Shown here one piece after another: positions 16,672 to 24,909 of a stretch of DNA of 64,000 bases. Position 1 is the first letter of the stretch; every line of letters starts with the position of its first letter. Source of the stretch: Bradyrhizobiaceae bacterium. GTDB lineage: Bacteria; Pseudomonadota; Alphaproteobacteria; Rhizobiales; Xanthobacteraceae. The stretch spans positions 1-64,000 of the forward strand of contig PQAH01000024.1 of NCBI GenBank assembly GCA_003105195.1. The letters run 5' to 3'. The position numbers were made by a program, and so were the translations under genes. Below the pieces are notes generated by a model, which saw only the letters and a program-made list of their open reading frames with translations, did no database searches and was not told the origin of the DNA.

Positions 16672-17475
16672 TCAGCGCGCCACCCTGGTTCCGCCCAGCT
16701 CGCGAGCGAGCTCGCGCGCAACGACCTCGCCGAGCCGCAGCTTCCCGGCCGGCGCGAAATGCAATCCGTCCTCCTTGCGCAGCTGCCGCGTCGCGCCGTC
16801 GGGCGCGCGCCCGAAGGAGGTGTAGGCGCCGTCCTGATCGATGAAGTCGTCCCAGATCTCCACATAGGCGAAGCCGTGGCGCCGGGCCTGCGCACGGAAG
16901 ATGCCGTTGAACGTCCGGTAGTCGCGGCTCATCCGCTCGGAGCGGACCGCCGGCAAGCCGACCCAGTAGACGCGGGCGCCGGTCGAGGCGAGCACGTCCA
17001 TGAAGCGCGCGACGCGTCGTTCGTACTCGCGCAGCCAAGCCTTGGAGCCGCGCGAGACGCGCCGGCTGCCGATCCAGATCGACTGGCGATCGTTCCCGCC
17101 GATGAGCACGACGATGGCGTCGAACCTGCTTTCGCGCACGACGTCGCGAACCGCGTCTTGCCAATCGTAGACGTCGTCGCGAATGAGCCCGGTCGCGGCC
17201 TTGGCGTACTTGGCGACCTTCACGTTCTTGCGCGCGCCCAGCACCTTGTCGAGGCCGTACCAGAGGTCCTCGGCCAGCGAATCGCCGATCACGCCGATCC
17301 GGATCTCGCGGGACGTGGCCGCGGGCGCCGCGCCCGACGTGCCGGCCTCGGCGAACTGGCGCGCCACACCCGGATCCGACATCGCCCCCAAGGTCAGGCA
17401 CGTCAAGCCTGCCAGCAGCATGCGGCCGATGCGGCCGATCGGGAGCGGGCGGCGATACCGGAATCCGAAGCGCAT
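16672..17475 (-). CDS. SGNH/GDSL hydrolase-fold protein (DUF459-like), exported
   Basis: 267 residues. An N-terminal signal or anchor (RIGRMLLAGLTCLTLGAM) is followed by VIGDSLAEDLWYGL (block I, Ser66), VVLIGGNDRQS (block III Gly/Asn-Asp) and DGLHFAPAG (block V, Asp-x-x-His). The full catalytic set is therefore present. Start at MRFGFRYRR is supported by AAGGAGG about 10 bases upstream. DUF459/SGNH proteins next to MBOAT genes act as periplasmic acyltransferases or esterases on surface sugars. It is 68 bases upstream of the MBOAT gene and probably leads the operon. Confidence 0.87.
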   Translation of the reverse strand: MRFGFRYRRPLPIGRIGRMLLAGLTCLTLGAMSDPGVARQFAEAGTSGAAPAATSREIRIGVIGDSLAEDLWYGLDKVLGARKNVKVAKYAKAATGLIRDDVYDWQDAVRDVVRESRFDAIVVLIGGNDRQSIWIGSRRVSRGSKAWLREYERRVARFMDVLASTGARVYWVGLPAVRSERMSRDYRTFNGIFRAQARRHGFAYVEIWDDFIDQDGAYTSFGRAPDGATRQLRKEDGLHFAPAGKLRLGEVVARELARELGGTRVAR

Positions 17476-17839
17476 GCCGTGAAGCCTCCTTCTGGCTGAT
17501 GGGGCGGTGACGGTCGATCCTTCTCTGGACGCGCCGACAGGGTGGGGCGCCACGCTCGCGCTTCGCGGTCTCGCCCGTGACGGGCTCGAGCGTCTGATGT
17601 CGGTGGGGCGCGCGGGGCGGAATCGAATTTCTCACAATGTCGCCGGACGCGCAACGCAACGATCGGCGTGCAAGAACAAAGGCGGGACATTGTGTGGCAA
17701 GTCCGTGCGCGGTGCGGCAATCCGCGCGGGTTTGCATTTCTTCAACGATTTCGTAGACAATCGCCCGGGGTACGTTCCGCGCTCTCTGTATCGCCGTATC
17801 GCCGTATCGCCACGCGGCCGCTCATCGGAGCAGCACTCC
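17476..17839. other. 364-bp divergent promoter region with short repeat
   Basis: No convincing gene. The region separates the SGNH operon (leftward) from the lytic transglycosylase (rightward) and includes a relatively AT-richer stretch around 17620-17770, where promoters are likely. The 8-bp unit GTATCGCC is repeated three times in tandem at 17788-17811, directly before the transglycosylase. Confidence 0.5.
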
Positions 17840-19921
17840 ATGGCTCACGTCGTTCGCGCGCGCCTGCCGTCGATCTCCATCGTCGTCCTCTCTCTCCTGG
17901 CCGCGTCCGCGGTCAGTGCGGTTGCTGCGTCGTCCGGCGCAAGCGTTCCGACGCCGCGGCCGCGGCCGAGCCTGATCGCCGACGGCGCGGTGCCGGCGCG
18001 CGAGTTTCCCTCGCTGTCGGCCGCGGAATTCGCCCGCCTGAGAGAGGCGATCCGTTTCACGCGCGACGGCGCGCTGGAGCCCGCGAGGGACCACGCGAGC
18101 CGGATCGAGGACCGTGCCGCGCGGACGCTGCTGGAGTGGCTCATGCTGCGCTCGGATGCGAGCGCGCTCAGTTTCTCGCGCTATGCGGCGTTCCTGCGGG
18201 CCCATCCGGCCTGGCCGGGCCGGCGTATCCTCCAGCGGCGCGCGGAAGCGAGCCTCTGGTCCGGGCCGCACGATCCCGGCACGGTGCTCGCCTTCTTCGC
18301 GGATCGCGAGCCGATCGGCGCGCCCGGCAAGCTCGCGCTGGCGCGCGCGCTGGCGGCGGGGGGCGAGCACGACGAAGCCGGGCGCCTCGCGCGGTCGGTC
18401 TGGCGCGACGAAGCTCTCTCGGCGTCCCTGGAAGCGCAGGTCGCCAAGAGCTTCGGCGCGCAGCTCACGGCGGGCGACCACCGCGCGCGCCTGGAGGCGC
18501 GCCTCTATGCGAAGGACACCGGCGCCGCGATGCGCGCCGCCAAGCGGCTCGGTCCGGCCCACGTCGCCCTCGTGAAGGCGCGTACCGCCGTCGAGCGTGG
18601 AGCGAAGAATGCCGGCGCGCTGCTCGCGGCCGTGCCGAAGGAGGCGCGCGCGAGCCCGGTGCATCTCTTGAGCCGCATCCAGTGGCTGCGGCGCAAGAAC
18701 AAGGTCGCGGACGCCGCGCAGGCCATGCTCGCGGCGCCGCACGACGCCGATTCGATCCGCGATGCCGACGTGTGGTGGATCGAGCGCCGCATTCTCGTGC
18801 GCGAGCTGCTCGACGACGGCAAGGCGGCGCTCGCCTACCGGATCGCACGCGACGCGGCGCTGCCATCGAAGGAGAGCCTGCGCGTGGACCAGCCGTTCAC
18901 GGCCGGATGGGTGGCGCTGCGGTTCCTGCGCGACCCGGACACGGCCGAGCGGCACTTCACCCGCATCCGTGCCCTCACGACGCATCCGACCTCGATCGCC
19001 CGTGCCGACTACTGGCTCGGTCGGACCGCGGAGGCGGCCGGCCGGGAACGGGAGGCGCGTCGCCACTATCGGGCGAGCGCGCGGCACGCGGCGGCCTATT
19101 ACGGGCAGCTCGCCCGGGCGCGTCTCGGCGAGCGCAAGGCGCCGATGCGCCGGCCGCCGGCGCTGAGCACGGCGGAGCGCGAGACGCTCGGCAAGGCCGG
19201 TCAGGCGCGGGCGCTGCAGCTGCTCTACGCGACCGACAACCGCGACCTCGCGATGTCCTTCGTCGCCGACCTGGACGGGCTCGAGGACGCGAAGCTGCTC
19301 AGGCTGCTGGGCGACATCGCGGCCGGGCAGAAGGACCCCCGCGCGATGTACACCCTCGGCCGCGCGGCCCTGGCGCGCGGCCTCCCCTTCGACCGCTACG
19401 CCTTCCCGACCATCGGGCTGCCCGCTTTCGCGCCGCTCGGCCCGAAGGCCGAGCGGAGCCTCGTCTACGCGATCGCGCGCGCGGAAAGCGCGTTCCGGAC
19501 GAGCGCGGTGTCGACCGCCAAGGCCATGGGGCTGATGCAGGTGACCGCGCCCGCCGGCCGAACCATCGCGCGCCGGCTCGGCATTCCATTCGACGCCAAG
19601 CGGCTGCTCGGCGATCCGGTCTACAACGTGCAGATGGGCGCAGCCGAGATCGTCGACCTGGTCGAGAGCTACGACGGCAATCACGTGCTCGCCTTCGTGG
19701 GCTACAATGCGGGTCGCGGCCGCGTGAAGGAGTGGGTCGCGCGCTTCGGCGACCCGCGCGATCCGGCCGTGGACGTGGTCGACTGGGTCGAGCGCATCCC
19801 GTTCACGGAGACGCGCATCTACGTGCAGCGCGTGATGGAGAACCTGCAGGTCTATCGCTCGCGCTTCCGCGAGCCCGCGACGCTCACGATCGAGGCCGAC
19901 ATGCGGGGGGCGCGGGGATGA
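17840..19921 (+). CDS. Soluble lytic murein transglycosylase (Slt70-like, periplasmic)
   Basis: 693 residues with a signal peptide (SIVVLSLLAASAVSAVAASS). A long superhelical U-type region of tetratricopeptide-like helices (about 60-500) is followed by the SLT domain: AIARAESAFRTSAVS with catalytic Glu549, GLMQVTAPAGRTIARRLG, then FVGYNAGRGRVKEW and ETRIYVQRVMENLQVYR. This is the normal Slt70 order. It cleaves peptidoglycan glycan strands to 1,6-anhydro products during recycling or assembly. The ATG at 17840 is the only start giving a signal peptide. Confidence 0.95.
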   Translation: MAHVVRARLPSISIVVLSLLAASAVSAVAASSGASVPTPRPRPSLIADGAVPAREFPSLSAAEFARLREAIRFTRDGALEPARDHASRIEDRAARTLLEWLMLRSDASALSFSRYAAFLRAHPAWPGRRILQRRAEASLWSGPHDPGTVLAFFADREPIGAPGKLALARALAAGGEHDEAGRLARSVWRDEALSASLEAQVAKSFGAQLTAGDHRARLEARLYAKDTGAAMRAAKRLGPAHVALVKARTAVERGAKNAGALLAAVPKEARASPVHLLSRIQWLRRKNKVADAAQAMLAAPHDADSIRDADVWWIERRILVRELLDDGKAALAYRIARDAALPSKESLRVDQPFTAGWVALRFLRDPDTAERHFTRIRALTTHPTSIARADYWLGRTAEAAGREREARRHYRASARHAAAYYGQLARARLGERKAPMRRPPALSTAERETLGKAGQARALQLLYATDNRDLAMSFVADLDGLEDAKLLRLLGDIAAGQKDPRAMYTLGRAALARGLPFDRYAFPTIGLPAFAPLGPKAERSLVYAIARAESAFRTSAVSTAKAMGLMQVTAPAGRTIARRLGIPFDAKRLLGDPVYNVQMGAAEIVDLVESYDGNHVLAFVGYNAGRGRVKEWVARFGDPRDPAVDVVDWVERIPFTETRIYVQRVMENLQVYRSRFREPATLTIEADMRGARG

Positions 19922-19964
19922 CGCCGCGGGGCCTGCCGCGGCATCGACTTCGCCGGAAGTTGCG

Positions 19965-21350
19965 TCAGTCGTATTTGAAGCGCTCGGAAACGATGCGCTC
20001 GCGGGCGACGTCGCGCGCGCGCAGGGCCTGCTCGACGCTGGTCATCATCGGCGGCGGGCCGCACACGAAGTAGGTCCAGTCACCGATGCCGAACGGCGCG
20101 AGGCAACGGCCGAGGACCTGCGGGGTCAGTTCGCCGACCACGCCGGCCCAGCCGGACGGAGGCTCGGAGAGCACGTAGCTGACCTCGAAGTCGAGCGTGC
20201 TCCGCAGCGCCTCGATCTCGTCGCGATAGAGGATCTGCGTCTCGACCCGATTGCCGTAGACGAGGCGCAGGGGATGCGGGTAGCGCTCGGCCGCGAGCTG
20301 GCGCAGCATGCCCATGATGGGCGCAAGGCCGACGCCGCCGGCGATGAAGACGATGCGGCTCAGTCGTCGCCCCGCCGTGGTGAAATTGCCGTGCGGCCCG
20401 TCGAGATAGGCGCGCGTCCCGGGCGCGACCTCGCCGATGCGGCGCGTGAAGTCGCCGCTCTCCTTGATCGTGAAGGCGAGGCGCGGCCGGTCGGCCGGAG
20501 CGGAGCTCAGGGAGAACGGGTGCTCGGTGAGGCTGAAGGGCGAATGCCCGAGGTTGAGCCAGACGAACTGGCCGGGCGCGAAGCGCATCGCCGCGCCGCG
20601 CTCGGGCTCGACCGCGATCTCCCACATGCGGTCGGCGACCTTGCGGTTGGCGACCACCCGGTAGGGCGCGCCGAGCTGCAGCAGCGGCTTGACGACATAG
20701 ACGTGCAGCAGCGCCAGGACCGCAAGCGCGGTCGCCGCGATCCAGAACGCCGCGAGCCAGCGGTCCGCGGCATAGGTGCCGACCCGCAGCGTGTGATGCG
20801 TGCCGAGCAGCGCGATCGCGAGCGCCATCAGCCCGTGGCTCAGGCGCCAGAGCTCGTAACGAACCGGCAGGCGGTCGCGGAAGACCGCGAGCGCGACCAG
20901 CAGGATCATCAGCCACCAGGCGATCACCCCGCTGCGCAGGCTCGGCGCGGCGAACATCCGCTGCAGGGCGGCGACCGCGTCGCCCGGGTCGGGGACGAGG
21001 CGCGGCGCCGCGTAGAGCAGGGGATGGAGAACGATCAGCACGAGGATCAGCCGGGCCGCGACCTGGTGGAAACGCATGGTGCGGTCGATGCCGGTGCGGC
21101 CGGACAGCCATTCGAAACGGCCCGAGAGCAGGAACTGGAGCAGCGTCATCACGTAGCCGACCATCACGAGGCCGGACGACAGCTCGCGAAAGGCATTGCG
21201 CCAGGGCTCGCCCTGCGCGGCGGCGAGCAGCAGCGGCAGCAGGCACAGTGCGGCGCAGCCGGCGAACAGGAGGCCCGGCGAAAGCCCCCCGGGCGATCGC
21301 GGATCGCCGGGGCGCGTCGGTTCGGTATCGCCTCGCAGATCTGCGCGCAT
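19965..21350 (-). CDS. Ferric-reductase-like membrane flavoprotein (heme membrane domain plus FAD/NAD domain)
   Basis: 461 residues. About six helices at the N-terminus carry paired His in MRFHQVAARLILVLIVLHP and LSHGLMALAIALLGTHH, typical heme ligands of the NOX/ferric reductase fold. From about residue 225 there is an FNR-like reductase: LTEHPFSLSS (FAD), FIAGGVGLAPIMGML (NAD(P) loop), RLVYGNR and YFVCGPPPMM. It would pass electrons from NAD(P)H through FAD and heme across the membrane, to iron, oxygen or a periplasmic partner. It is divergent from the tetraheme cytochrome and flavoprotein genes, which could receive its electrons (inference). Confidence 0.88.
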   Translation of the reverse strand: MRADLRGDTEPTRPGDPRSPGGLSPGLLFAGCAALCLLPLLLAAAQGEPWRNAFRELSSGLVMVGYVMTLLQFLLSGRFEWLSGRTGIDRTMRFHQVAARLILVLIVLHPLLYAAPRLVPDPGDAVAALQRMFAAPSLRSGVIAWWLMILLVALAVFRDRLPVRYELWRLSHGLMALAIALLGTHHTLRVGTYAADRWLAAFWIAATALAVLALLHVYVVKPLLQLGAPYRVVANRKVADRMWEIAVEPERGAAMRFAPGQFVWLNLGHSPFSLTEHPFSLSSAPADRPRLAFTIKESGDFTRRIGEVAPGTRAYLDGPHGNFTTAGRRLSRIVFIAGGVGLAPIMGMLRQLAAERYPHPLRLVYGNRVETQILYRDEIEALRSTLDFEVSYVLSEPPSGWAGVVGELTPQVLGRCLAPFGIGDWTYFVCGPPPMMTSVEQALRARDVARERIVSERFKYD

Positions 21351-21540
21351 TCGTGGCTCTCTTCACACCGGACGCCGGAACGGCGTCGCGACCGATGGTC
21401 GCGGTGATCGCTCACGCGATCGAGACGAATTGCACGCTCCGAATATTGCACGCGACGAGACAAATCAACCTGCGTCGATCCGTCGTCGTCACGGCGTGGC
21501 GGAAATCGAGATCCGCCGATCGGTCTGCCACGCTGATCCA

Positions 21541-21554
21541 TTGAGCGAGATCAA
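21541..21554 (+). promoter_or_regulatory. FNR/FixK-type box upstream of tetraheme cytochrome
   Basis: TTGAGCGAGATCAA matches TTGAT-N4-ATCAA with one change, and the palindrome extends one base each side on the CA/TG flanks. It ends 34 bases before the ATG at 21589. This suggests low-oxygen activation by an FNR/FixK/CRP-family protein. Confidence 0.65.
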
Positions 21555-21588
21555 TGTCCGGTCTCGTTTCATGAGCAGATTATCATAA

Positions 21589-21933
21589 ATGAAGCGCGGT
21601 CCGTGGCTGGTCATCGCTGCCGTTTCCGGGATGCTCTCGATCGCCAGCGCCGCGCGCGCTCAGGCCCTGCATGACGCGCACGAGAAGGCGGGCGTCGGAT
21701 GCGCGGCATGCCACCAGGAGAGACCGGCAAGCCGGGCTCCGGCGGACGCAATCTGCGTCGCGTGCCACGGAACGATGCTCGACAGGAAGGATGCGCCGCG
21801 GCCGAACCCGCATGCCTCTCCCCATCTTGGACAGGACGAGGTGCCGGCATGCAGCGAGTGTCACAAGGTCCACCGGCCCTCGCAGGACACGTGTGTGACG
21901 TGTCATCGGGGTTTCCGGTTCGAAATGAAATAG
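21589..21933 (+). CDS. Periplasmic tetraheme cytochrome c
   Basis: 114 residues with a signal peptide ending ARA-Q (about residue 24). Four CxxCH heme sites follow: CAACH (38-42), CVACH (56-60), CSECH (88-92) and CVTCH (102-106), with extra His for axial ligands. Size and spacing resemble the tetraheme domain of flavocytochrome c3-type fumarate reductases and free tetraheme carriers. It lies 28 bases upstream of a FAD subunit of the same enzyme family, so the two probably form a split flavocytochrome c. An FNR-type box precedes it. Confidence 0.92.
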   Translation: MKRGPWLVIAAVSGMLSIASAARAQALHDAHEKAGVGCAACHQERPASRAPADAICVACHGTMLDRKDAPRPNPHASPHLGQDEVPACSECHKVHRPSQDTCVTCHRGFRFEMK

Positions 21934-21961
21934 TCGACATCCGAAACCGAGGAGGATCATC

Positions 21962-23431
21962 ATGTCCGATACAGGCCTGAGCCGCAGGAGCATGCTCGGA
22001 AGCATCGGAGCGGGCGCCGGCCTCATGGGCGCGATCGGCCCGTCGACCGCGCAGGCGGCGCTGCTCCCGGAGCCGAAGGCAAGCGCCGCCTTCGATGTGG
22101 TCGTCATCGGCACCGGCATGGCGGGCTGCGCCGCGGCCCTCGAGGCGGTCGGGCGCGGCGCCAAGGTGGCCGTGCTCGAAAAGGCCGAGGAGAACAGGGC
22201 CGGCGGGAACTCCGCATACGCGGCTGGAATCTTCGGCATGCCGCGGGACGACTCGCAGGAAAGCCGCAAGATGTTCCTCGAGGACTTCGTCGCCAAGGCG
22301 CAAGGCCGGGGCAATGCGAAACTCTACGCCGTGCTCGCCGCGAACGCCAGGGCGGACCTCGCTTGGCTGCGGCAGAACGGGGTGCAGTTCATGCCGACCG
22401 AGGGCACGATGCCGCCCTATCGGATCGCCACCGTCACGACCGCACCGGGCACCTTCATGGGAATGCCGCGGCAATTGAAGGCGATGCGCGATCGCATCGT
22501 CGAGAAGGGCGGCGTGATCGTGTTCGGCACCAAGGCGAGGCAGCTGCTGATGGACGATCGCGGCGCCGTGGCCGGTGTCCGCGCGCTCGGCGCCGACGGC
22601 GTCGTCGACTACAAGAGCCGCTCGGTCGTGATCGCGGCCGGCGGCTATGCCGGCAACAAGCAGATTCTCGAAGCCTATTCGGATCCCAATGCGGGCGCGT
22701 TGATGGTGCGCGGTATCGACTGGGCGACCGGGGACGGACTGCTCATGGCGCAGGATGCGGGGGCAGGCCTGCGAGGCTTGGGCGGCGTCATGGCCTTGCA
22801 CATCTCCGCGGTCGATCCGGTCGAGACCTCGGCCGGCAATCCCTTCGCGGCGCAGCCCTTCTGCCTGAGCATCAACCGCGAGGGCCGGCGCTTCATGGAC
22901 GAATCGAAAGGCTATGTCGCGCACGGCAAGGCGGTGCTCAATCAGCCCGGCCAGAGCGTGGCGCTCGTGTTCGACGAGACCATCAAGTCATTGCCTGGCC
23001 CCTCCACGAACTACGCCACCTTCCAGCGTCTCGGTCTCAAGGTGGCCGAGGCCGAAACGTTGGAGCAGCTCGCGAAGCTGATCGGCGTGCCGGTCGAGCC
23101 GTTCCTGGAGACCGTGCGGAGCTTCAACGCCGCCGTGAAGAACGACAGCGCGATGGACGCCAAGCCGCCGAAGCAGCAGCTGGCCTACAGGATCGAAAAG
23201 CCGAAATTCTATGCCTTCCACCCGCTCGTTCCGGGCGTCACGCTCACGTTCGGAGGAATCATGATCAACGAAAGCGCGCAGGTGCTGGAGGCCGACGGCA
23301 GGATCATACGCGGGCTCTATGCCGCCGGAGAGGGCGCCGGGCATGCATTCTTCGATGATTATATCGGCGGCAGCGCCCTGACGAACTGCCTTGTCATGGG
23401 ACGAATCGCGGGCCGCAACGCAACGAGCTAG
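21962..23431 (+). CDS. Tat-exported FAD-dependent oxidoreductase, fumarate reductase/flavocytochrome c flavoprotein family
   Basis: 489 residues. LSRRSMLGSIGAGAG is a Tat signal; FDVVVIGTGMAGCAAALEA is the FAD dinucleotide motif and GLYAAGEGAGHAFFDDYIGG is the C-terminal FAD loop. It belongs to the FRD/KstD flavoprotein superfamily. By comparison from memory with Shewanella fumarate reductase, the usual Arg acid (TTRDKAS region) is replaced around ESKGYVAHG, the HHTMGG His is VTLTFGG and the NRLGG Arg is DYIGG. Fumarate is therefore unlikely, and a tricarballylate- or enone-type substrate is more plausible. A good AGGAGG precedes the ATG. It probably receives electrons from the adjacent tetraheme protein in the periplasm. 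Confidence 0.88.
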   Translation: MSDTGLSRRSMLGSIGAGAGLMGAIGPSTAQAALLPEPKASAAFDVVVIGTGMAGCAAALEAVGRGAKVAVLEKAEENRAGGNSAYAAGIFGMPRDDSQESRKMFLEDFVAKAQGRGNAKLYAVLAANARADLAWLRQNGVQFMPTEGTMPPYRIATVTTAPGTFMGMPRQLKAMRDRIVEKGGVIVFGTKARQLLMDDRGAVAGVRALGADGVVDYKSRSVVIAAGGYAGNKQILEAYSDPNAGALMVRGIDWATGDGLLMAQDAGAGLRGLGGVMALHISAVDPVETSAGNPFAAQPFCLSINREGRRFMDESKGYVAHGKAVLNQPGQSVALVFDETIKSLPGPSTNYATFQRLGLKVAEAETLEQLAKLIGVPVEPFLETVRSFNAAVKNDSAMDAKPPKQQLAYRIEKPKFYAFHPLVPGVTLTFGGIMINESAQVLEADGRIIRGLYAAGEGAGHAFFDDYIGGSALTNCLVMGRIAGRNATS

Positions 23432-23493
23432 CGCATCAACCGGCGAATGCGAGACCGGTTCGTCGAAGAGAGAGCGTTCGCCAAGGTAGGACT

Positions 23494-23557
23494 CCACGGC
23501 CATTTCCGGTCGAGGCGTCGGCGAAAGCCGATTCAACTGGAGCGGATATGGCCGTAG
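23494..23557 (+). repeat. Palindrome A-like repeat (divergent copy)
   Basis: CACGGCCATTTCCG (from 23494) and CGGATATGGCCGTAG (to 23557) pair with one mismatch over 12 bases around a spacer of about 35 bp. The arm sequence GGCCATTTCC resembles the AGCCATTTCC arm of the other A elements in this window. It sits between two convergent redox genes. No B palindrome follows. Confidence 0.5.
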
Positions 23558-23570
23558 TGTCGCGCCGGAG

Positions 23571-23864
23571 CTAGCGCGGCCCGGCCGTGATCGTCGACTC
23601 GATGTAATCGATGATGACAGCGTGTTCCGCCCCGGGCGGCGGATAGTGGCGACGGAGGAACTGGTCGAACCACGCTTGGCGCGCAGCAGCGTCGGCCCGC
23701 TGCCGCCCCCAGGATCGGATGTCGCGCGCTCCATGACAACTGCCGCAACGGGCCTTGAACGCGGCCTCACCCTCGTTCGCGGCGGCCTCGGAGGGCGCCA
23801 GCAGGTGGAACACGATGATTGCGCCGACCGGGAGGACGGTTGCGGTTATCCGAAAAATCTTCAT
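23571..23864 (-). CDS. Small monoheme c-type cytochrome
   Basis: 97 residues with a signal peptide (MKIFRITATVLPVGAIIVFH then ASPEAAA-type cleavage region) and one heme site CGSCH, followed by a Tyr/Pro-rich end. It has no clear distal Met motif of class I cytochromes, so the sixth ligand is uncertain. GGAG precedes the ATG. It converges on the flavoprotein gene and is divergent from the DUF1538 operon, and would be a soluble or membrane-anchored periplasmic electron carrier. It resembles the heme-only cytochromes of sulfite or formate dehydrogenase chains, but the partner is unknown. Confidence 0.82.
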   Translation of the reverse strand: MKIFRITATVLPVGAIIVFHLLAPSEAAANEGEAAFKARCGSCHGARDIRSWGRQRADAAARQAWFDQFLRRHYPPPGAEHAVIIDYIESTITAGPR

Positions 23865-24093
23865 TCTCGTCTCCGGCCTGTCGTCACGGCCATGTTCGAC
23901 CCTTTGAGCTCTCTTGAAGCGGCGGCATATTCGGCCGACGTCGAGATCATGGGCTCGGGGCGCGGCGGGGCGCGGGCAGGCACCGCGTCCATTCGCCGCG
24001 CACGCGGCGGTACGGCGACAATGTGCAGCATCCGCCTCCCTCGTGCGAGCGGCTCTCATGGTCGCAGCTCCGCGCGGAACGTCGATTGCGCCC

Positions 24094-24107
24094 ATGATCT
24101 GGATCAA
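24094..24107 (+). promoter_or_regulatory. FNR/FixK-type box upstream of DUF1538 operon
   Basis: ATGATCTGGATCAA differs from TTGAT-N4-ATCAA only in the first base. It ends 60 bases before the ATG at 24168, a normal activator distance. It could also serve the divergent cytochrome gene starting at 23864. Confidence 0.55.
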
Positions 24108-24167
24108 AGGATCGCAATTCATCCTGGACCAAGTCTAGATCTAGCGTCATCGCATACGGGAAATGGC

Positions 24168-24899
24168 ATGCAGCACATTGTCGCCGTCGGCCGACTGATG
24201 CTCGCCAACGCGCGCGACGTCGTCCCCGTGGTGGCGGTCGTCGTGTTCTTCCAGGTCGCGGTCGTGGGACGGCCCGTGCCGCAGCTCCCCGAAGCGCTGG
24301 CCGGTCTCCTCTTCGTGATCGTCGGGCTCTCGCTGTTCATCCGCGGGCTCGACATGAGCCTGTTCGTGCTCGGCCAGGACCTGGCCGGTGCCATCGCGCG
24401 CCGCGGCAACCTGGCCATCCTTCTGGGCTTCGCCTTCGCGCTGGGGTTCGGCTCGACCGTCGCGGAGCCGGCGCTGTTCTCGGTGGTCGCCAAGGCCACC
24501 GATGCCGCGGTCGCGGCCGGGCTGGTGGACGGAAAGGAGGGCGCCGCAAGATTCGCGCTGCTCCTGCAATACGCCACCTCCGCCGCGGTGGGCGGCGCCC
24601 TCGCACTCGGCTGCCTGCGCATCGTGATGGGGTGGCCGTCGATGGGGCTGCTGATCGGCGGCTACGGAGCGGCCGCCCTGCTGATGCTCGCCGGCAACTC
24701 GCCCCTGGCCGGCGTGGCGCTCGACGCCGGCGCCGCTGCGACCTCGGCGATCAACATTCCCCTGATCACCGCCCTCGGGGTCGGGCTCGCGACCGTTGTC
24801 CGCGGCAGGAGCCCGTTGAGCGACGGGTTCGGGATGGTGGCGCTGGCGAGCCTCATGCCGGTCCTGCTGGTGCTGCTCGCCGGCCTGGCGATCGGGTGA
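24168..24899 (+). CDS. DUF1538 family membrane protein, first of a pair
   Basis: 243 residues, almost wholly hydrophobic with about seven helices. GFAFALGFGSTVAEPALFSVV (Gly/Glu-rich) and INIPLITALGVGLATVVRG are the conserved DUF1538 blocks. The family is an uncharacterised putative transporter usually encoded as two adjacent genes or one double-length gene, next to a PII-like regulator, exactly as here. The substrate is unknown; the pairing with a PII-like protein points to an ion or small-molecule channel gated by energy or nitrogen state (inference). It leads an operon running to 31128 and has an FNR-type box upstream. Confidence 0.85.
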   Translation: MQHIVAVGRLMLANARDVVPVVAVVVFFQVAVVGRPVPQLPEALAGLLFVIVGLSLFIRGLDMSLFVLGQDLAGAIARRGNLAILLGFAFALGFGSTVAEPALFSVVAKATDAAVAAGLVDGKEGAARFALLLQYATSAAVGGALALGCLRIVMGWPSMGLLIGGYGAAALLMLAGNSPLAGVALDAGAAATSAINIPLITALGVGLATVVRGRSPLSDGFGMVALASLMPVLLVLLAGLAIG

Positions 24900-24909
24900 A
24901 GGCCGGCCG

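Noticed and set aside
21962..23431. Fumarate reductase as the product of the flavoprotein gene
   Set aside because: Family fold and FAD motifs agree, but the residues that define fumarate reduction appear replaced; kept as an unknown-substrate oxidoreductase.
24125..24150. TCTAGATCTAG-like dyad downstream of the 24094 FNR box as a second operator
   Set aside because: A chance BglII/XbaI-like word; no partner half-sites or spacing that matches a known regulator.
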